DNA of 64,000 nucleotides, from NCBI GenBank assembly GCA_963920765.1, contig OY987244.1, positions 13,146,501 through 13,210,500 on the forward strand, given 5' to 3'. Under the pieces are notes generated by a model. It was not told where the DNA came from, searched no databases, and was given only the letters and a program-made list of their open reading frames with translations. Shown here in pieces: positions 47,994 through 58,647 of this stretch. Position 1 is the stretch's first letter. Every line of letters begins with the position of its first letter. Origin of the DNA: Ulota crispa. Lineage: Eukaryota; Streptophyta; Bryopsida; Orthotrichales; Orthotrichaceae. The position numbers were made by a program, and so were the translations under genes.

Positions 47994-49747
47994 CGCTGCT
48001 TGATATCAATTTTCATTGCCAAATTCATAATTAGAGAATCAAATGCTACGTCTGCCCTTGCAATTGAGTAACACTTCTGTGTGGACAGTTTTTTCTACTT
48101 ATTTGCTACTTTTTGATCTTCCAATATAAGAATGTATGCAGATGATGCTTTAATCCTCAAGTGCACATGAAGCCACAAAGTGGCAGATGCAAAATTGTGA
48201 GGGAGGCAACGGACTTATAGTGCGTTTGACTTCAAGGCATGCAGAAACTTTCTGTCTCAGTTGGCGTCCATGATGACAGAGAGACAAGCTGGGGTGTATT
48301 TGTGTGAAGGGCAAGGAACCTGTGTGTTTGTATGAAGGGCTTGGAACTTGTGCCACTTTTGTATTGCCATTTTTTTTTGAGAATGGGTCCTCCGTGCTCA
48401 ATCAATGCCATTCTTACATTCAATTCCAAGAATGTAGATGGTCAGTGGATCCCACCAAGAGTTGGTGTAGGTTCATGGATTATGTTGCAACCTGGCAAAC
48501 ATGGAGGTCACGCAAAGGACGCAAAAAAGCAAAAAGACAAAGGATGATATGAAGTACGCATTGTGAAGTTCAAAGTGAAAAAATATCATTTGTGGTAGGA
48601 GAAGTACAAATGCAACATGCTTACATGCAAAGACAACTTGATTTGGAACCTTTGGTGAAGAATGGTGGATCAAACTGTAAGTTTTTCTCTTGTAGTGGTC
48701 GCTGCTAGGGTTTCACTAACTTGCACGCTTAGGACGTTTTGAAGTTTATACATCTATTTTTTTTAACAGCTTTGCCATTAGGCACTAGAAGAAAAATGTG
48801 TCCTAAACAACTAGTTCACAATGACTCTAAATGTCCTAAACAACTGTAATTGAGTCATTGTATAGTAGTTTATGACATTTGCAATCATTGTGAAGTAGTT
48901 GTGTAGGATACAATTTTCTTCTAGAAAATGCATATCAATAATTATGAGTCACTTGTTATATACTTCTGATTCATCTATTATATATTTCTTATATGTTTCT
49001 GATTCATCTGTTAATTCTAGACTTATACTTGTCCCAAGTGCTACTACAATTGGATTGATCCAAGGACAATCATGGATGTGTTGTACTTGTACGTGCAACA
49101 TGTTGATGTTGGTGAACCTCAGCAGGGTCATTGTACACACAAACAACTACTGAAAATGGGTGTGTATTTCTACAACTCTTTCTATATTCCTTGAAGGCCA
49201 CCAAGTTTGTTTGGTTGATTTGAAATGATTCCTCTCCCTACTTTAGAAGACCCATGAATGGCCAATTCTAGACATGGTCACTATCAAGTCTTTTAGGAGT
49301 TGATTGCACTATGGTTCCCTTAGCTCCATGAGACTTGGTATTGCATCAAGGTCAACCCACATTAAGTGGTTCATGCCACCAGACGTCATGGTGGATCTTT
49401 TTTCTGTTGCTATAGTTCACCGAACACCTTTGCTATTTGTTTTCAAAAAATTGACTCAAGAAAGCTTTAACTCGGTTTTGGATGAGGGGTGAGATTCCAA
49501 AACATGTGTGGGTCAAGATGTCATAAGATGTGTAGTGGATCAGAGTTCTGTAACTTTTCAATACCACAGGGGCAAGTCTACGTTATACGCAAACTTTGTA
49601 TACAATCGTCATCAACTGGTGGGTTCAACATGGGAGGCATTAGAACAAGCATAGACAAATACCATGGTCAAAATTCTATGCCAGATTCCTAACCGAGAGG
49701 AGTTGCTAGAATTAGAAGTGGGCTCATGATGGACTCTAGCCAACATT
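47994..49747. other. Unassigned DNA
   Basis: Between 48150 and 48700 base composition is less AT-rich and several frames overlap (48150-48552), but no motif, splice pattern or known protein is recognised. A repeated word, CTAAACAACTAGTTCAC / CTAAACAACTGTAATTG, lies near 48805-48850. Confidence 0.3.
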
Positions 49748-49969
49748 CACTAGTAGAAAATTTTGTCCAAAACATCATAAAATCAACAATTTATTGTTTT
49801 GGGCACTTGCCCACTCTAATTGACTAATTTAACAAAATTTTGTAAAAAAACTACTTACGTTCTATTGTTTTGGACACCATCAACTAAATCAACAGAAATT
49901 CCAAAATCTTCTAAAATCTTTTTTGAATTTTTTTTTTGGAATCTTTGAAAATCAATGAGAATCATGGTT

Positions 49970-50322
49970 GTCTTCCCCGACATGGCGACAACTCGACAAA
50001 CTTGACGTCACAAATGGACAAGAGACCCTCCATCCGTCTGATAAAGTCAATTATAAGGTTGACTTTTAAATAAAGCACTTTCTATTTCCAACCTTGACAT
50101 ATTAACATTTCATTGTATTGAATTATCTCAATTCAATATACACTTATTAGATTTTGCATTTTGGATCATATTTTTAAAGTAGATTTTCAAATTATCTTAG
50201 CTATTAAATAGGGCCTTATTAGACAAGATTGTCACTCATACTCAACACTTGTCATGCGCGACATCAAATGTCAGACAAACAACACGATGACTAGACCCCA
50301 AAATCTGTCTGACAAGACAACT
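49970..50322 (+). mobile_element. Dispersed element F, copy 2
   Basis: GTTGTCTTCCCCGACATGGC to GACAAGACAAC. It aligns end to end with 47643-47993, including GTTGACTTTT, ATCTCAATTCAATATACACT and GACATCAAATGTCAGACAAA. It sits inside the CACTA cluster. Confidence 0.65.
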
Positions 50323-50325
50323 TTG

Positions 50326-50770
50326 AGGAGAATTTATGAGAATCTTTTAGAATCTCTAAAAATATTCTTGGAATCTTTGGGAATCCTTGGAAATCTTTGA
50401 GAATCTTTGAGAATCTTCTTGGATTCTTTGAAAATCTTTGAATATATTCTTGGGTTCTTTGAAAATCTTTGGAAATCCTTTTGGATTCTTTGAGAATCTT
50501 CTTTGATTCTTTTAGAATCTTTTAGAATCTCCTCAGATTTTGTGAGGATCTTTGATAATCTTTTAGGAATCTTTGAAAATCTTTTGAGAATCTTTTTGAA
50601 CTCTTTTTGGAATTCATTAAAATACTTCAAAATCTTTCTAAAAATAGAATCTTGTAGAATCTTTTTAGAATCTTTTAAAATTCATCAAAATACTTCAAAA
50701 TCTTATATAAACCCTTACAATCTTTATGGGTTGTTTTTGGAATCTTTTTAGAATCTTTTTGAACTTCATT
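50326..50770 (+). repeat. GAATCTTTGAAAATC minisatellite
   Basis: Dozens of imperfect repeats of a GAATCTTTKRGAATCTTT type with variable spacing. The open frames through it on both strands (50334-50751) consist of the repeat and are not taken as genes. Confidence 0.75.
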
Positions 50771-52557
50771 CACGTATATTGAAAATTTAAAAAATAATAG
50801 AATGTTTCAAATTCTTTTAGAATCTTCTAGAGTTCTCATTGTATATTGAATGTTTTATTTCTTCACTTTTCACAATTTGATATGATTCAAATTTAGTAGA
50901 TTTTAAAGTCTACTAAAAACATGCATGTTTTTGAAAACTTAATTGTTTTTGTTGTTTTAGTCACGTTAATTGAGTTCACTTTTTAGTTGAAATCAACAAA
51001 TTTTTGTTACATGAACAAATAATTATCCAAGTCAACAAATAAGTGAACTCAATCAACATGACCAAAACAACATAAAAACCCAAGTTTCTACTAGTGATGA
51101 CCAAAACAACAAAAAATCAACAGTTTCTTGCTGATTTTAAACACTTTTTGACAAAACTTGACTAATTCAACAAAATTTCATAAAAAGCATACAACATTTT
51201 ATTGCATTAGATACCACAATTTCTTTATGAAAAATATAGCACATGCCCCTCAATTCTTTGAAAAAATCAAATACATCCTTTAAAGATTTAAATTATCAAA
51301 CATAGCCTTGGCATTTTGAAAAAAGATAAGTTATACACCTCATATTCTGGAAAATATTAAAATTTCTCATCAACTATTTTGAATTCTCAAACATATCCTT
51401 GTATTTTTTGAAAATTATTTTTTACCCTTGGTTTTGTGTAAAAATGCCAGTTAATCTTTATTCTTAGATTTTGAAAATATTGTAAATACCTCTATTTTTT
51501 TGTGCCTTTGTAGTGCACTTCTATTTCAAATATTATATCAAAAATAAAAATCACTATGCAGATGACGCAATAGTTTGTCAATGATAAATCTATATGCAAA
51601 AATCCTACAAAGAGTTTGAACAACTTGATTATAAGATTGAGTTTGCATTTATTAACTTGTTTCTATTTTTAGTTAATTTCATTGTCATTCTAGTAATTAC
51701 AAACAAATCTAATAAAAAAAAGCAAATTATGGGAACTTCCAATATCCTTAAAAACAACCAAGGGTATTGATTAATTAATATTCTAACATAAAACCAAAGG
51801 TGGTTTTCATATTTCAAATAACACAAGAGTATATTTGCTATTTGAAAATAAAAGAGCATTTTTTACGTTATCTCAAAATACTAGGGTAGAGTTTATACTC
51901 TGAAAAGAAAGAAAAATATGATATTCTAAATCATTAAGGGGTAAATTTATTATTTTGAAAGAATTGAAGAGCATTTTTTAATTTTATCCCTTCTTTTATT
52001 AACCAAATCAACAAAAATTTAAAATCTTATGAATTATTTTTGAATCTTTGAAAAGGATATGAAAATCTTCAAAACATTATAGAATCTTGTTTAGTCTTTT
52101 GGATCCTTTGAAATTTTGATTGTGTAATTGCAACTTTTTAATTCCATAAGGAGGCTTTTTTAACCTAATAAGAGTTTTGTTTAAAAAAAAATTAAAACTA
52201 AAAAATATTAAGAAATGAAGCTAGCCCTCACTTGCAACAATTAGTATGAGATTTATGTACTTCTATTAAAAGTTATAAACAAAAATTAAAGGGATGGAAA
52301 TAATAATTAAAAAAATAATTATGAACGCCTTCTCTGACTTTTGCTCATAACTTTTGATTTAAGATTTGAAATCTGAAAAAAAACTGTTGGAGGTGAAAGT
52401 AGACTACATTAACCAACTTTGTTTAGTTCTAAGTTTTTTAGAAAAAGGTCTTTTACAAGACCAAAATAGCCTCCAAAGTCTACTGGCTTAGCAAAGTAAC
52501 TAAAATTATTTACATGTAGTGTACAAATAAAGCTTTTGTACTACCGCTTGCAAAAGT

Positions 52558-52720
52558 GTGTGAGTGGTCTAGTGGTCATGAGAAGTGCATGTAAGGGCTT
52601 GAGGCTCTAAGAGGTTTTGGGTTCAAACCCCATTCTCGTTGGCTCTAGAAATTGTTGCACCGGCATCTGTAGCTGTCCTGCCTAGCTAGGCCCAAAGTTT
52701 TTTTATCTTTTCCCATTTTT
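52558..52720 (+). mobile_element. tRNA-derived SINE
   Basis: An A-box-like TGGTCTAGTGG (52565-52575) is followed about 45 bases later by a B-box-like GGGTTCAAACCCC (52619-52631), the internal RNA polymerase III promoter layout of tRNAs and plant SINEs. The sequence between does not form a tRNA cloverleaf that I can draw. A unique body runs to a T-rich tail near 52697-52720. Confidence 0.65.
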
Positions 52721-53130
52721 TTTTGCATTTGGATTTAAGAAGAAAAAAAATTATTGAAAAAAAACAACACATAAATTTTAATTGGACAACATAAAACAAG
52801 AAATGAATAACAAAAAAACAACAAAAATCAACTAAAAAACAACAAACTCTTGTCAAAAAGTATCCCAATAAACTTGACCAAATCAATAGATGAAATCAAT
52901 AGATTTGAGTAGAAATTTGTTGGTTTTTTAGCAAGTTTTCTACTAGTGCTATTTCACTATAGATTGACTCAAAAGATAACAAAGTTTATTAGACACTTTG
53001 TTTAGGTAATTTTTTTTCTTACAAAAAGGTGAAAGAAGCCACATATAGATAATAATAAACAAGCCCTATGACACTAGCACTTTTTTCCTTATATTTTTAT
53101 AATATCAACAATTGTAAATTCATTGAACGC

Positions 53131-53216
53131 ATTATTCATTAAACTAGGAAAAAGTGACATTTTGAGACTTTTGGCCAAAAGTCCCAAAATGTCACTTTTT
53201 CCCAATTTAATGAATA
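53131..53216. repeat. Loopless 43-bp-arm palindrome
   Basis: ATTATTCATTAAACTAGGAA at the left mirrors TTCCCAATTTAATGAATAA at the right. The inner arms GTGACATTTTGAGACTTTTG and CAAAAGTCCCAAAATGTCAC meet at GGCC. It is related to the AAATTGGGAA-core MITE ends at 31846 and 61642. Probably a deleted MITE reduced to its two ends. Confidence 0.75.
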
Positions 53217-53707
53217 ACACATTATAATCGGCTTTTATTAGGTTTGAGTAATATTAGCTAATTATTTTGTAGTTTGTGACATCCAATTTTGTTCCAACCC
53301 TAATCAAAGTCAACATACATTGGTTTACAATATTTTGTTTTTAAAAAGAAATTACATATACTATAAATTGACCTACAAAGGAGGAACCATTGGGTAAACA
53401 ATATTAATACTTTGATGTGGTCAAAGCACTTTTATATTTGGCTACATCATTCAATCATGCAAGAATTATTGCTTTATACAAAGCATCTCAAAAATGCATT
53501 TGATTAAGATCAATTGATAAAGTTATTTGAACAAATTGTGGATTACCACTTGATAGTTTTTTGACTATTTTATATGAAGATAATAGTGCTTGTGTTGCAC
53601 AAATGAAATGAAAGTGTGTTTACTACAAGTGATGAAATTAAATATAATGATCTAAAATATTTCAGTTCTATCCATGACTTGATTATAGAGCAAGCACTTG
53701 AAGTTAA

Positions 53708-53949
53708 CCCCTGAGCGCTCCACAGCCCCAAATATCGCCTCTCACAATTGCAAAAGTTCCATGTTTGACTGTTATAATCTTTTCATCAAGAAAGACAATT
53801 CATGTGTCCTTTTTTCCTGTACTTCTGGGCCTATGTCCCCTTCCAATCAATATGACTAGATTTCATGGATCTCATTTGTCATGATAGATTAGTTGGATTG
53901 AGTATGACTAGATCTGCATTTTGGTGAATATGGCATGAGCGCTCAGGGG
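53708..53949. mobile_element. TTAA element, family D (short)
   Basis: TTAA at 53704-53707 and 53950-53953. The ends CCCCTGAGCGCTC and GAGCGCTCAGGGG are a perfect 13-bp inverted repeat. 242 bp. The interior is unlike families A-C. Confidence 0.85.
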
Positions 53950-54753
53950 TTAAGAGAGTTATACCAGCACATAATCTTGCAAAAATTTTCATCAAGGCTC
54001 TTCCATCATGTACTCATCATCAACTTATTCATGGCATTTGAATGCTGCAATTCAATACTTTGAAACAAGAGATTCAATAGATTTTTATTATAAAATTGTA
54101 GGAACCTTTGCTATCATTCCATGGATTTTTTTTCATTAAGTTTTACCGTGTCAATGGATTGTCAAAGGTGTTGTACTTTTTTAATTTCCTTCATTTGTGG
54201 TTTCTTCCTCAACCATAATCAAGGTTTTCATGGATAAGGTTTTAGTGAGGCAATAATTGTATATCTTACAACATTACAAAAATGATCATTATTTAGACTC
54301 TCATACAAATATTGTATTGAGCGCGGAGTATTGAGATAAGTATTATATTAACCCCTGAAGGCCGAAGCCCTTTTTTTTGTGAAAGTCACTGAAAACTACC
54401 ACTTTGGGGGGAATGAGTAGAAAAGTAGGAAATAAAGTTTGTTTTGCAAATCCAATTGTAGAATCTTGCCTTAGACTAGAAGAGGTACTTGTGGGAAAAG
54501 AATCAGGTCATTCTAGATGGAGAGGAGGGAGATATTTACATCTGAAGTGAATAAAAAGGTTTTTTCCTGTGCTATCCAATAAACTCAAAGCCTTTGACCA
54601 CTCTTACATGAAAAAAAATTGCTCTACACAAAGTTGAGGTTTATTTTTTCCATGTAGAAGACCAAGTTAGGTATGTGTGGGAGAATTTTCAAATCAATTG
54701 GAACTATACAACTCATGGGAAAGAAATAGTAAGAAAAAAGAAGTAGAGAATGA

Positions 54754-55373
54754 CTCTCGGGGAGGTCACTCCATGTATATTTTGAGTACCCCGTGCAGCA
54801 AGGGTTTTTTTTTTGAGGGGGGGGCTATTTATCTCGTAGGCAAGAATTAAAGGATCCCTATAACTACTTATAATTGACAAAATGGCTTATTTAATGGAAC
54901 TCTATCATCACTTATACTTTCTAGTTTGATGCAATTTATTCTAGGCTATATTCTTTATAAAGAAAAACCTAGAATTGAAAAACAAGTAGAAAGGAGAAAA
55001 ATTAGACAAAGAAGTACACAACCCTTTTTTTCTTCCTAAAGCCTTGAAGCTACCCATTTTAATATGAAGAAATTGGGCATTTAATTGCCAAAAAAATAAA
55101 ACATTTCATCCAAGTGTGCATCCAACGGTACACACATGCTAAATTAAATTTAGTCTAGAGGATCCAATACATGAAAGACTAAATTATATGTGCAAAATAC
55201 TAATGACCCACATTTGAAGGCTACTTAAATTACTTATAAATGATTTTTGGCTATTAATGGACTGTCTCTATCTTATTTTTAAGCTTTTTATGAATTTTAT
55301 CCAAAAAGAATAAAAGGCTATCTATATTCTTTTGCACACTGTTTCTAAAATGCTGTAAGTTACCTCCCTGAGG
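54754..55373. mobile_element. 620-bp MITE with 5-bp duplication AATGA
   Basis: Ends CTCTCGGGGAGGTCACT and, inverted, CCTCAGGGAGGTAACT. Flanked by AATGA at 54749-54753 and 55374-55378. The other family A copies read GAGAATGAGTCAAA without interruption, so boundaries and the 5-bp duplication are certain. The superfamily is not obvious. Confidence 0.8.
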
Positions 55374-55684
55374 AATGAGTCAAATCACTAAATTGTTAAG
55401 AATTTAATTATTGAAATGAAAAATGCAAATCCCAACGGTTATAATGTTGTAATAAACCATCTACTTCTTGAGGTTTAATTTTTTTCCAAAATATTGAAAA
55501 TTGTGGAAAATAAAGGGCTTCAAAGCTTATTTTAGAGTAGACGATCTGTAAGTGCCTGCAAACTAATACATCTCATAACTTTCATCTCGTTGACTGAAAT
55601 TGAATGATTCAAAGCTTCACATGTATATGAAAAAATCTAAAGAACCAATTTTTTTTTTTAATTTTAAAAAAATACAATTTTTAA

Positions 55685-56615
55685 CTTGTAAAGGCCCAAC
55701 TGTCCCCTTGGGAGAAAAGTGGATTTTGGGCATGTACCTATAGCAAAACTATTTTGTGTGATTTCTTGAAACTTTTATTGAAGGTAGGGAAGTCCAAGTC
55801 CTTTGCGGGTATCTAATTTTTTCTTCATTTTGACATTTGACAAAGAAGTTATGCAAGAATTTCTACAACCCAAGGGAGGGAGGGCAATCTGGGCAGCCCA
55901 AAAACTTCTTTAAAAGTTATATTTTTTAAAATAAAAATCTGAAATTGGTTCTTTAGATTTTTTTACATGTGGGAAGCTTTGAATCATTCCATTTCAATCA
56001 ATGAGATGAAAGTTATGAGATATTTTAGTTTGTGGGCAGTTATGGATCCTCTACTCTGAAATAAACTTTGAAGTCCTTTATTTTCCACTATTATCAATAT
56101 TTTGGAAAAAAAACTAAACCTAAGGAAGTAGATTGTTTATTATAACATTATAACCATTGGGATTTGCATTTTTCATTTTGATAATTAAATTCTTAACAAT
56201 TTAGTGATTTGACTCATTCTCTACTTCTCTTTACTTACTATTTCTTTCCCATGAGTTTTTTAGTTCCAATTGATTTGAAAATTCTCCCACACATACCTAA
56301 CTTGGTCTTCTACATGGAAAAAATAAACCTCAACTTTGTGTAGAGCAATTTTTTTTCATGTAAGAGTGGTCAAAGGCTTTGAGTTTATTGGATAGCACAG
56401 GAAAAAACCTTTTTATTCACTTCAGATGTAAATATCTCCCTCCTCTCCATCTAGAATGACCTGATTCTTTTCCCACAAGTACCTCTTCTAATCTAAGGCA
56501 AGATTCTACGGTTGGATTTGCAAAACAAACTTTATTTCCTACTTTTCTACTCATTCCCCCTAAAGTGGTAGTTTTTAGTGACTTCTACATAAAAAAGGGC
56601 TTGGGCCTTTAGAAG
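55685..56615 (-). mobile_element. TTAA element, family A, copy 7, nested in copy 6
   Basis: TTAA at 55681-55684 and 56616-56619. The ends are CTTGTAAAGGCCCAACTG and TTGGGCCTTTAGAAG. 931 bp in inverted orientation, inserted at the internal TTAA that is intact in copy 5 (AAATTTTAAGTAG, near 36060). Confidence 0.85.
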
Positions 56616-56845
56616 TTAAAGATGGGCCCCAATTGCCCTCCCTCCCTTGAGTTGCAGAAATTCTTGCATAACTTCTTTGTCAAATGTCAAAATGAAGAAA
56701 AAATTAGATGCCCGCAGGCGCATAGGTTTTGGATTTCCCCACCTTCTATAAAAGTTTCAAAAAATCACACATAATAGTTTAGCTATAGGTACATGCCCGA
56801 AATCCATTTGTCCCCCCGAGGGACAGTTGGGCCTTTAAGGGTTAA

Positions 56846-57138
56846 TATGCTCTCCACTGTAGTTAACTATAGTTCACTAGAATTTATTTTAGTAAACAAA
56901 TCCCATGGGTTAATAGTAGAGAAGAACCTTTACTTTATATTTATTTCAATAAACAAATCCCATGGACCAATAGTAGAGAAGGACTTTTACTTTATATCCT
57001 CTCTTCTTAATATATAGTTGAAAACCCACGTAGAATAAGATGACTTCTAACTTATCCCTCTTTTATTTCTTTCTTCTTGCATACTATAGTTATATATCTT
57101 TTGTAGGTTTGTTGTGTTTTCTATTCCCAACAGAGTAG
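56846..57138 (+). promoter_or_regulatory. SF1 5' region with probable 5' UTR splice acceptor
   Basis: Directly before the SF1 ATG, a T-rich tract leads to TATTCCCAACAG (acceptor AG at 57132-57133), leaving AGTAG before ATG. This suggests a 5' UTR intron, whose upstream exon would lie among or before the TTAA elements. Two near-identical phrases, AACAAATCCCATGG (about 56896 and 56953), form a local direct repeat of about 57 bp. Confidence 0.55.
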
Positions 57139-58647
57139 ATGGCGGTTCTCACTGGTCACTATTTGCAGTTAACTAAGACCAAGGAAACACATCTCCCCAT
57201 GTACGTTCCCCAAAACGCTCACGACGTCCCCAGCACGCAGGTTGTAGGAATAGATGGCAGTTCTGGAAAGAAGCGGAGGAGCCTTTGGGGACCTCAAGAG
57301 CCTGGGGATGGGGAAGCCTGGAACGATATAATTGAAGGATCATCAGGGGGCAAGAAACGGAAGTCTAGATGGGCTGCTGCAGAAGAACCCAAAGTTCCAT
57401 TGCAGCTTGGTCAAATTCAACTACCTGACTTTGTTAAGGAGCTGACGGGTGGAGTTGACACGGATCCAGAGCTGCAAGCATTAAATATCAAGCTGCTTGA
57501 CATCAACCGGAAGCTACAAACTGGTATCATGGTGCTTGATGATCCTGTTGTTGTTGGTGATGGTATTATTAACCGTTCGCCTTCTCCGGAGCCAATTTAT
57601 GATAACATGGGTATAAAAATTAACACTCGAGAGTATAGAGCCAGGGAGAAGCTCACACGTGAGAGACAGCAAGTCATAGCGATGCTGATTAAGAAGAACC
57701 CGGCTAAGTTCAAGCCTCCTGCTGATTACAAGCCATTGAAGCATTACAAAAAGCTCTACATACCAGTGAAAGAGTATCCGGGGTACAGCTTTATGGGCTT
57801 GGTCATTGGACCTCGTGGCAATACTCAGAAGCGAATGGAAAAGGAGACAGGAGCGAAGATTGTCATACGGGGGATAGGCTCTGTTAAAGAGGGACGTTCT
57901 GCTCTGAAGAGGGACTTTCAGAAGCCTGACCCTTCAGAGAACGAGGATCTGCATGTTTTGGTTGAGGCAGATACAGAGGAAGCCATGGAGAAAGCTGCTG
58001 ACATGGTTGAGAAGTTGTTGGTACCGGTTGAAGAAGCACGTAACGAACATAAGAAAGCTCAGCTGCGGGAGCTTGCAGGCTTGAATGGAACTATACGAGA
58101 TGACAATTACTGCCATCTTTGTGGTAAACCCGGGCACAGGCGGTATGCTTGCCCTGCTAGGCATTCCACATTCAAAAGCCACGTTTCTTGTCGCATTTGT
58201 GGAGATGGTGGTCATCCAACAGTCGATTGTCCTTTAAAAGGATCTGATTCCGCACAGGGCAATACAATGGACGATGAATACAAAAACTTTCTTGCTGAAC
58301 TTGGTGGCGGTGCTCCTCCTCGAGGCCCTCCAGGTGGTGGTACTAGCCACGTGGCTCCTCCTCCATGGATAGCATCTCCAGGTCCTATGCAGCAACATTA
58401 TTCTTATGGTTATCCTCCACGTGGTCCCAATTCATACTGCCCTTCGCCCAATTCGAATGATTATGGTTACATGTCTCAATACCACGGTTACTATGCTCCT
58501 CCTCCACCGAAGAATGCTCCACCTGCTCCTCCACCTTGCTGGGGTGGGAATAATTATGTGGGTGCTCCAGCGCCAATTGCAGGCGGACAGAGCAATTATG
58601 CAATTGAAGCAGAATACGAAAGATTTATGTCGGAGATGGGGCACTGA
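57139..58647 (+). CDS. SF1: Splicing factor 1 / branchpoint-binding protein
   Basis: 502 residues in one exon. SF1 binds the intron branchpoint adenosine in the nucleus and pairs with U2AF65 during early spliceosome assembly. Domain order: two basic-Trp motifs KKRRSLW (44-50) and KKRKSRW (72-78) like the U2AF ligand motif; a helix-hairpin region to about 190 with the conserved [13 protein letters not shown] (147-158, the SPSP phosphorylation site in animals) and FKPPADYKP; a KH domain from about 204 to 300 with the [11 protein letters not shown] loop; a QUA2 stretch [11 protein letters not shown] (308-318); two CCHC zinc knuckles (C325-C328-H333-C338 and C351-C354-H359-C364); then [14 protein letters not shown] and a Pro/Gly/Tyr-rich tail ending [11 protein letters not shown]. 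Flowering-plant SF1, as I recall it, is about 800 residues with an RRM after the knuckles; that RRM is absent here. The intronless coding region also fits a retrocopy, but the frame is intact. Confidence 0.95.
   Translation: MAVLTGHYLQLTKTKETHLPMYVPQNAHDVPSTQVVGIDGSSGKKRRSLWGPQEPGDGEAWNDIIEGSSGGKKRKSRWAAAEEPKVPLQLGQIQLPDFVKELTGGVDTDPELQALNIKLLDINRKLQTGIMVLDDPVVVGDGIINRSPSPEPIYDNMGIKINTREYRAREKLTRERQQVIAMLIKKNPAKFKPPADYKPLKHYKKLYIPVKEYPGYSFMGLVIGPRGNTQKRMEKETGAKIVIRGIGSVKEGRSALKRDFQKPDPSENEDLHVLVEADTEEAMEKAADMVEKLLVPVEEARNEHKKAQLRELAGLNGTIRDDNYCHLCGKPGHRRYACPARHSTFKSHVSCRICGDGGHPTVDCPLKGSDSAQGNTMDDEYKNFLAELGGGAPPRGPPGGGTSHVAPPPWIASPGPMQQHYSYGYPPRGPNSYCPSPNSNDYGYMSQYHGYYAPPPPKNAPPAPPPCWGGNNYVGAPAPIAGGQSNYAIEAEYERFMSEMGH

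Larger units (their letters stand above)
49748..52948. mobile_element. CACTA-type element cluster
   Basis: CACTAGTAGAAAA at 49748 and TTTTCTACTAGTG at 52948 are CACTA-type ends in opposite orientation. A further right-type end, GTTTCTACTAGTG, occurs at about 51084-51096, followed by sequence like the left interior (GACCAAAACAACAAAAAATC). So two or more related elements are nested or abutting. The outer flanks (ATT and CTA) do not match as a 3-bp duplication. Contents include element F copy 2, a GAATCTTTGAAAATC minisatellite and a SINE. No transposase frame was seen. Confidence 0.6.
54352..56841 (+). mobile_element. TTAA element, family A, copy 6, carrying two nested insertions
   Basis: TTAA at 54348-54351 and 56842-56845. 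The ends are CCCCTGAAGGCCGAAGCCC and TTGGGCCTTTAAGG. It is interrupted by a 620-bp element (54754-55373) and by an inverted family A copy (55685-56615). Removing both, with one copy of each target duplication, leaves about 930 bp, the normal family length. Confidence 0.85.

Noticed and set aside
50334-50751. Lys/Ile/Ser-rich frames on both strands
   Set aside because: They follow the GAATCTTTGAAAATC tandem repeat and no start, splice or motif context supports a gene.
52558-52640. A functional tRNA gene
   Set aside because: A-box and B-box are present but no acceptor stem or anticodon arm could be drawn, so a SINE is preferred.
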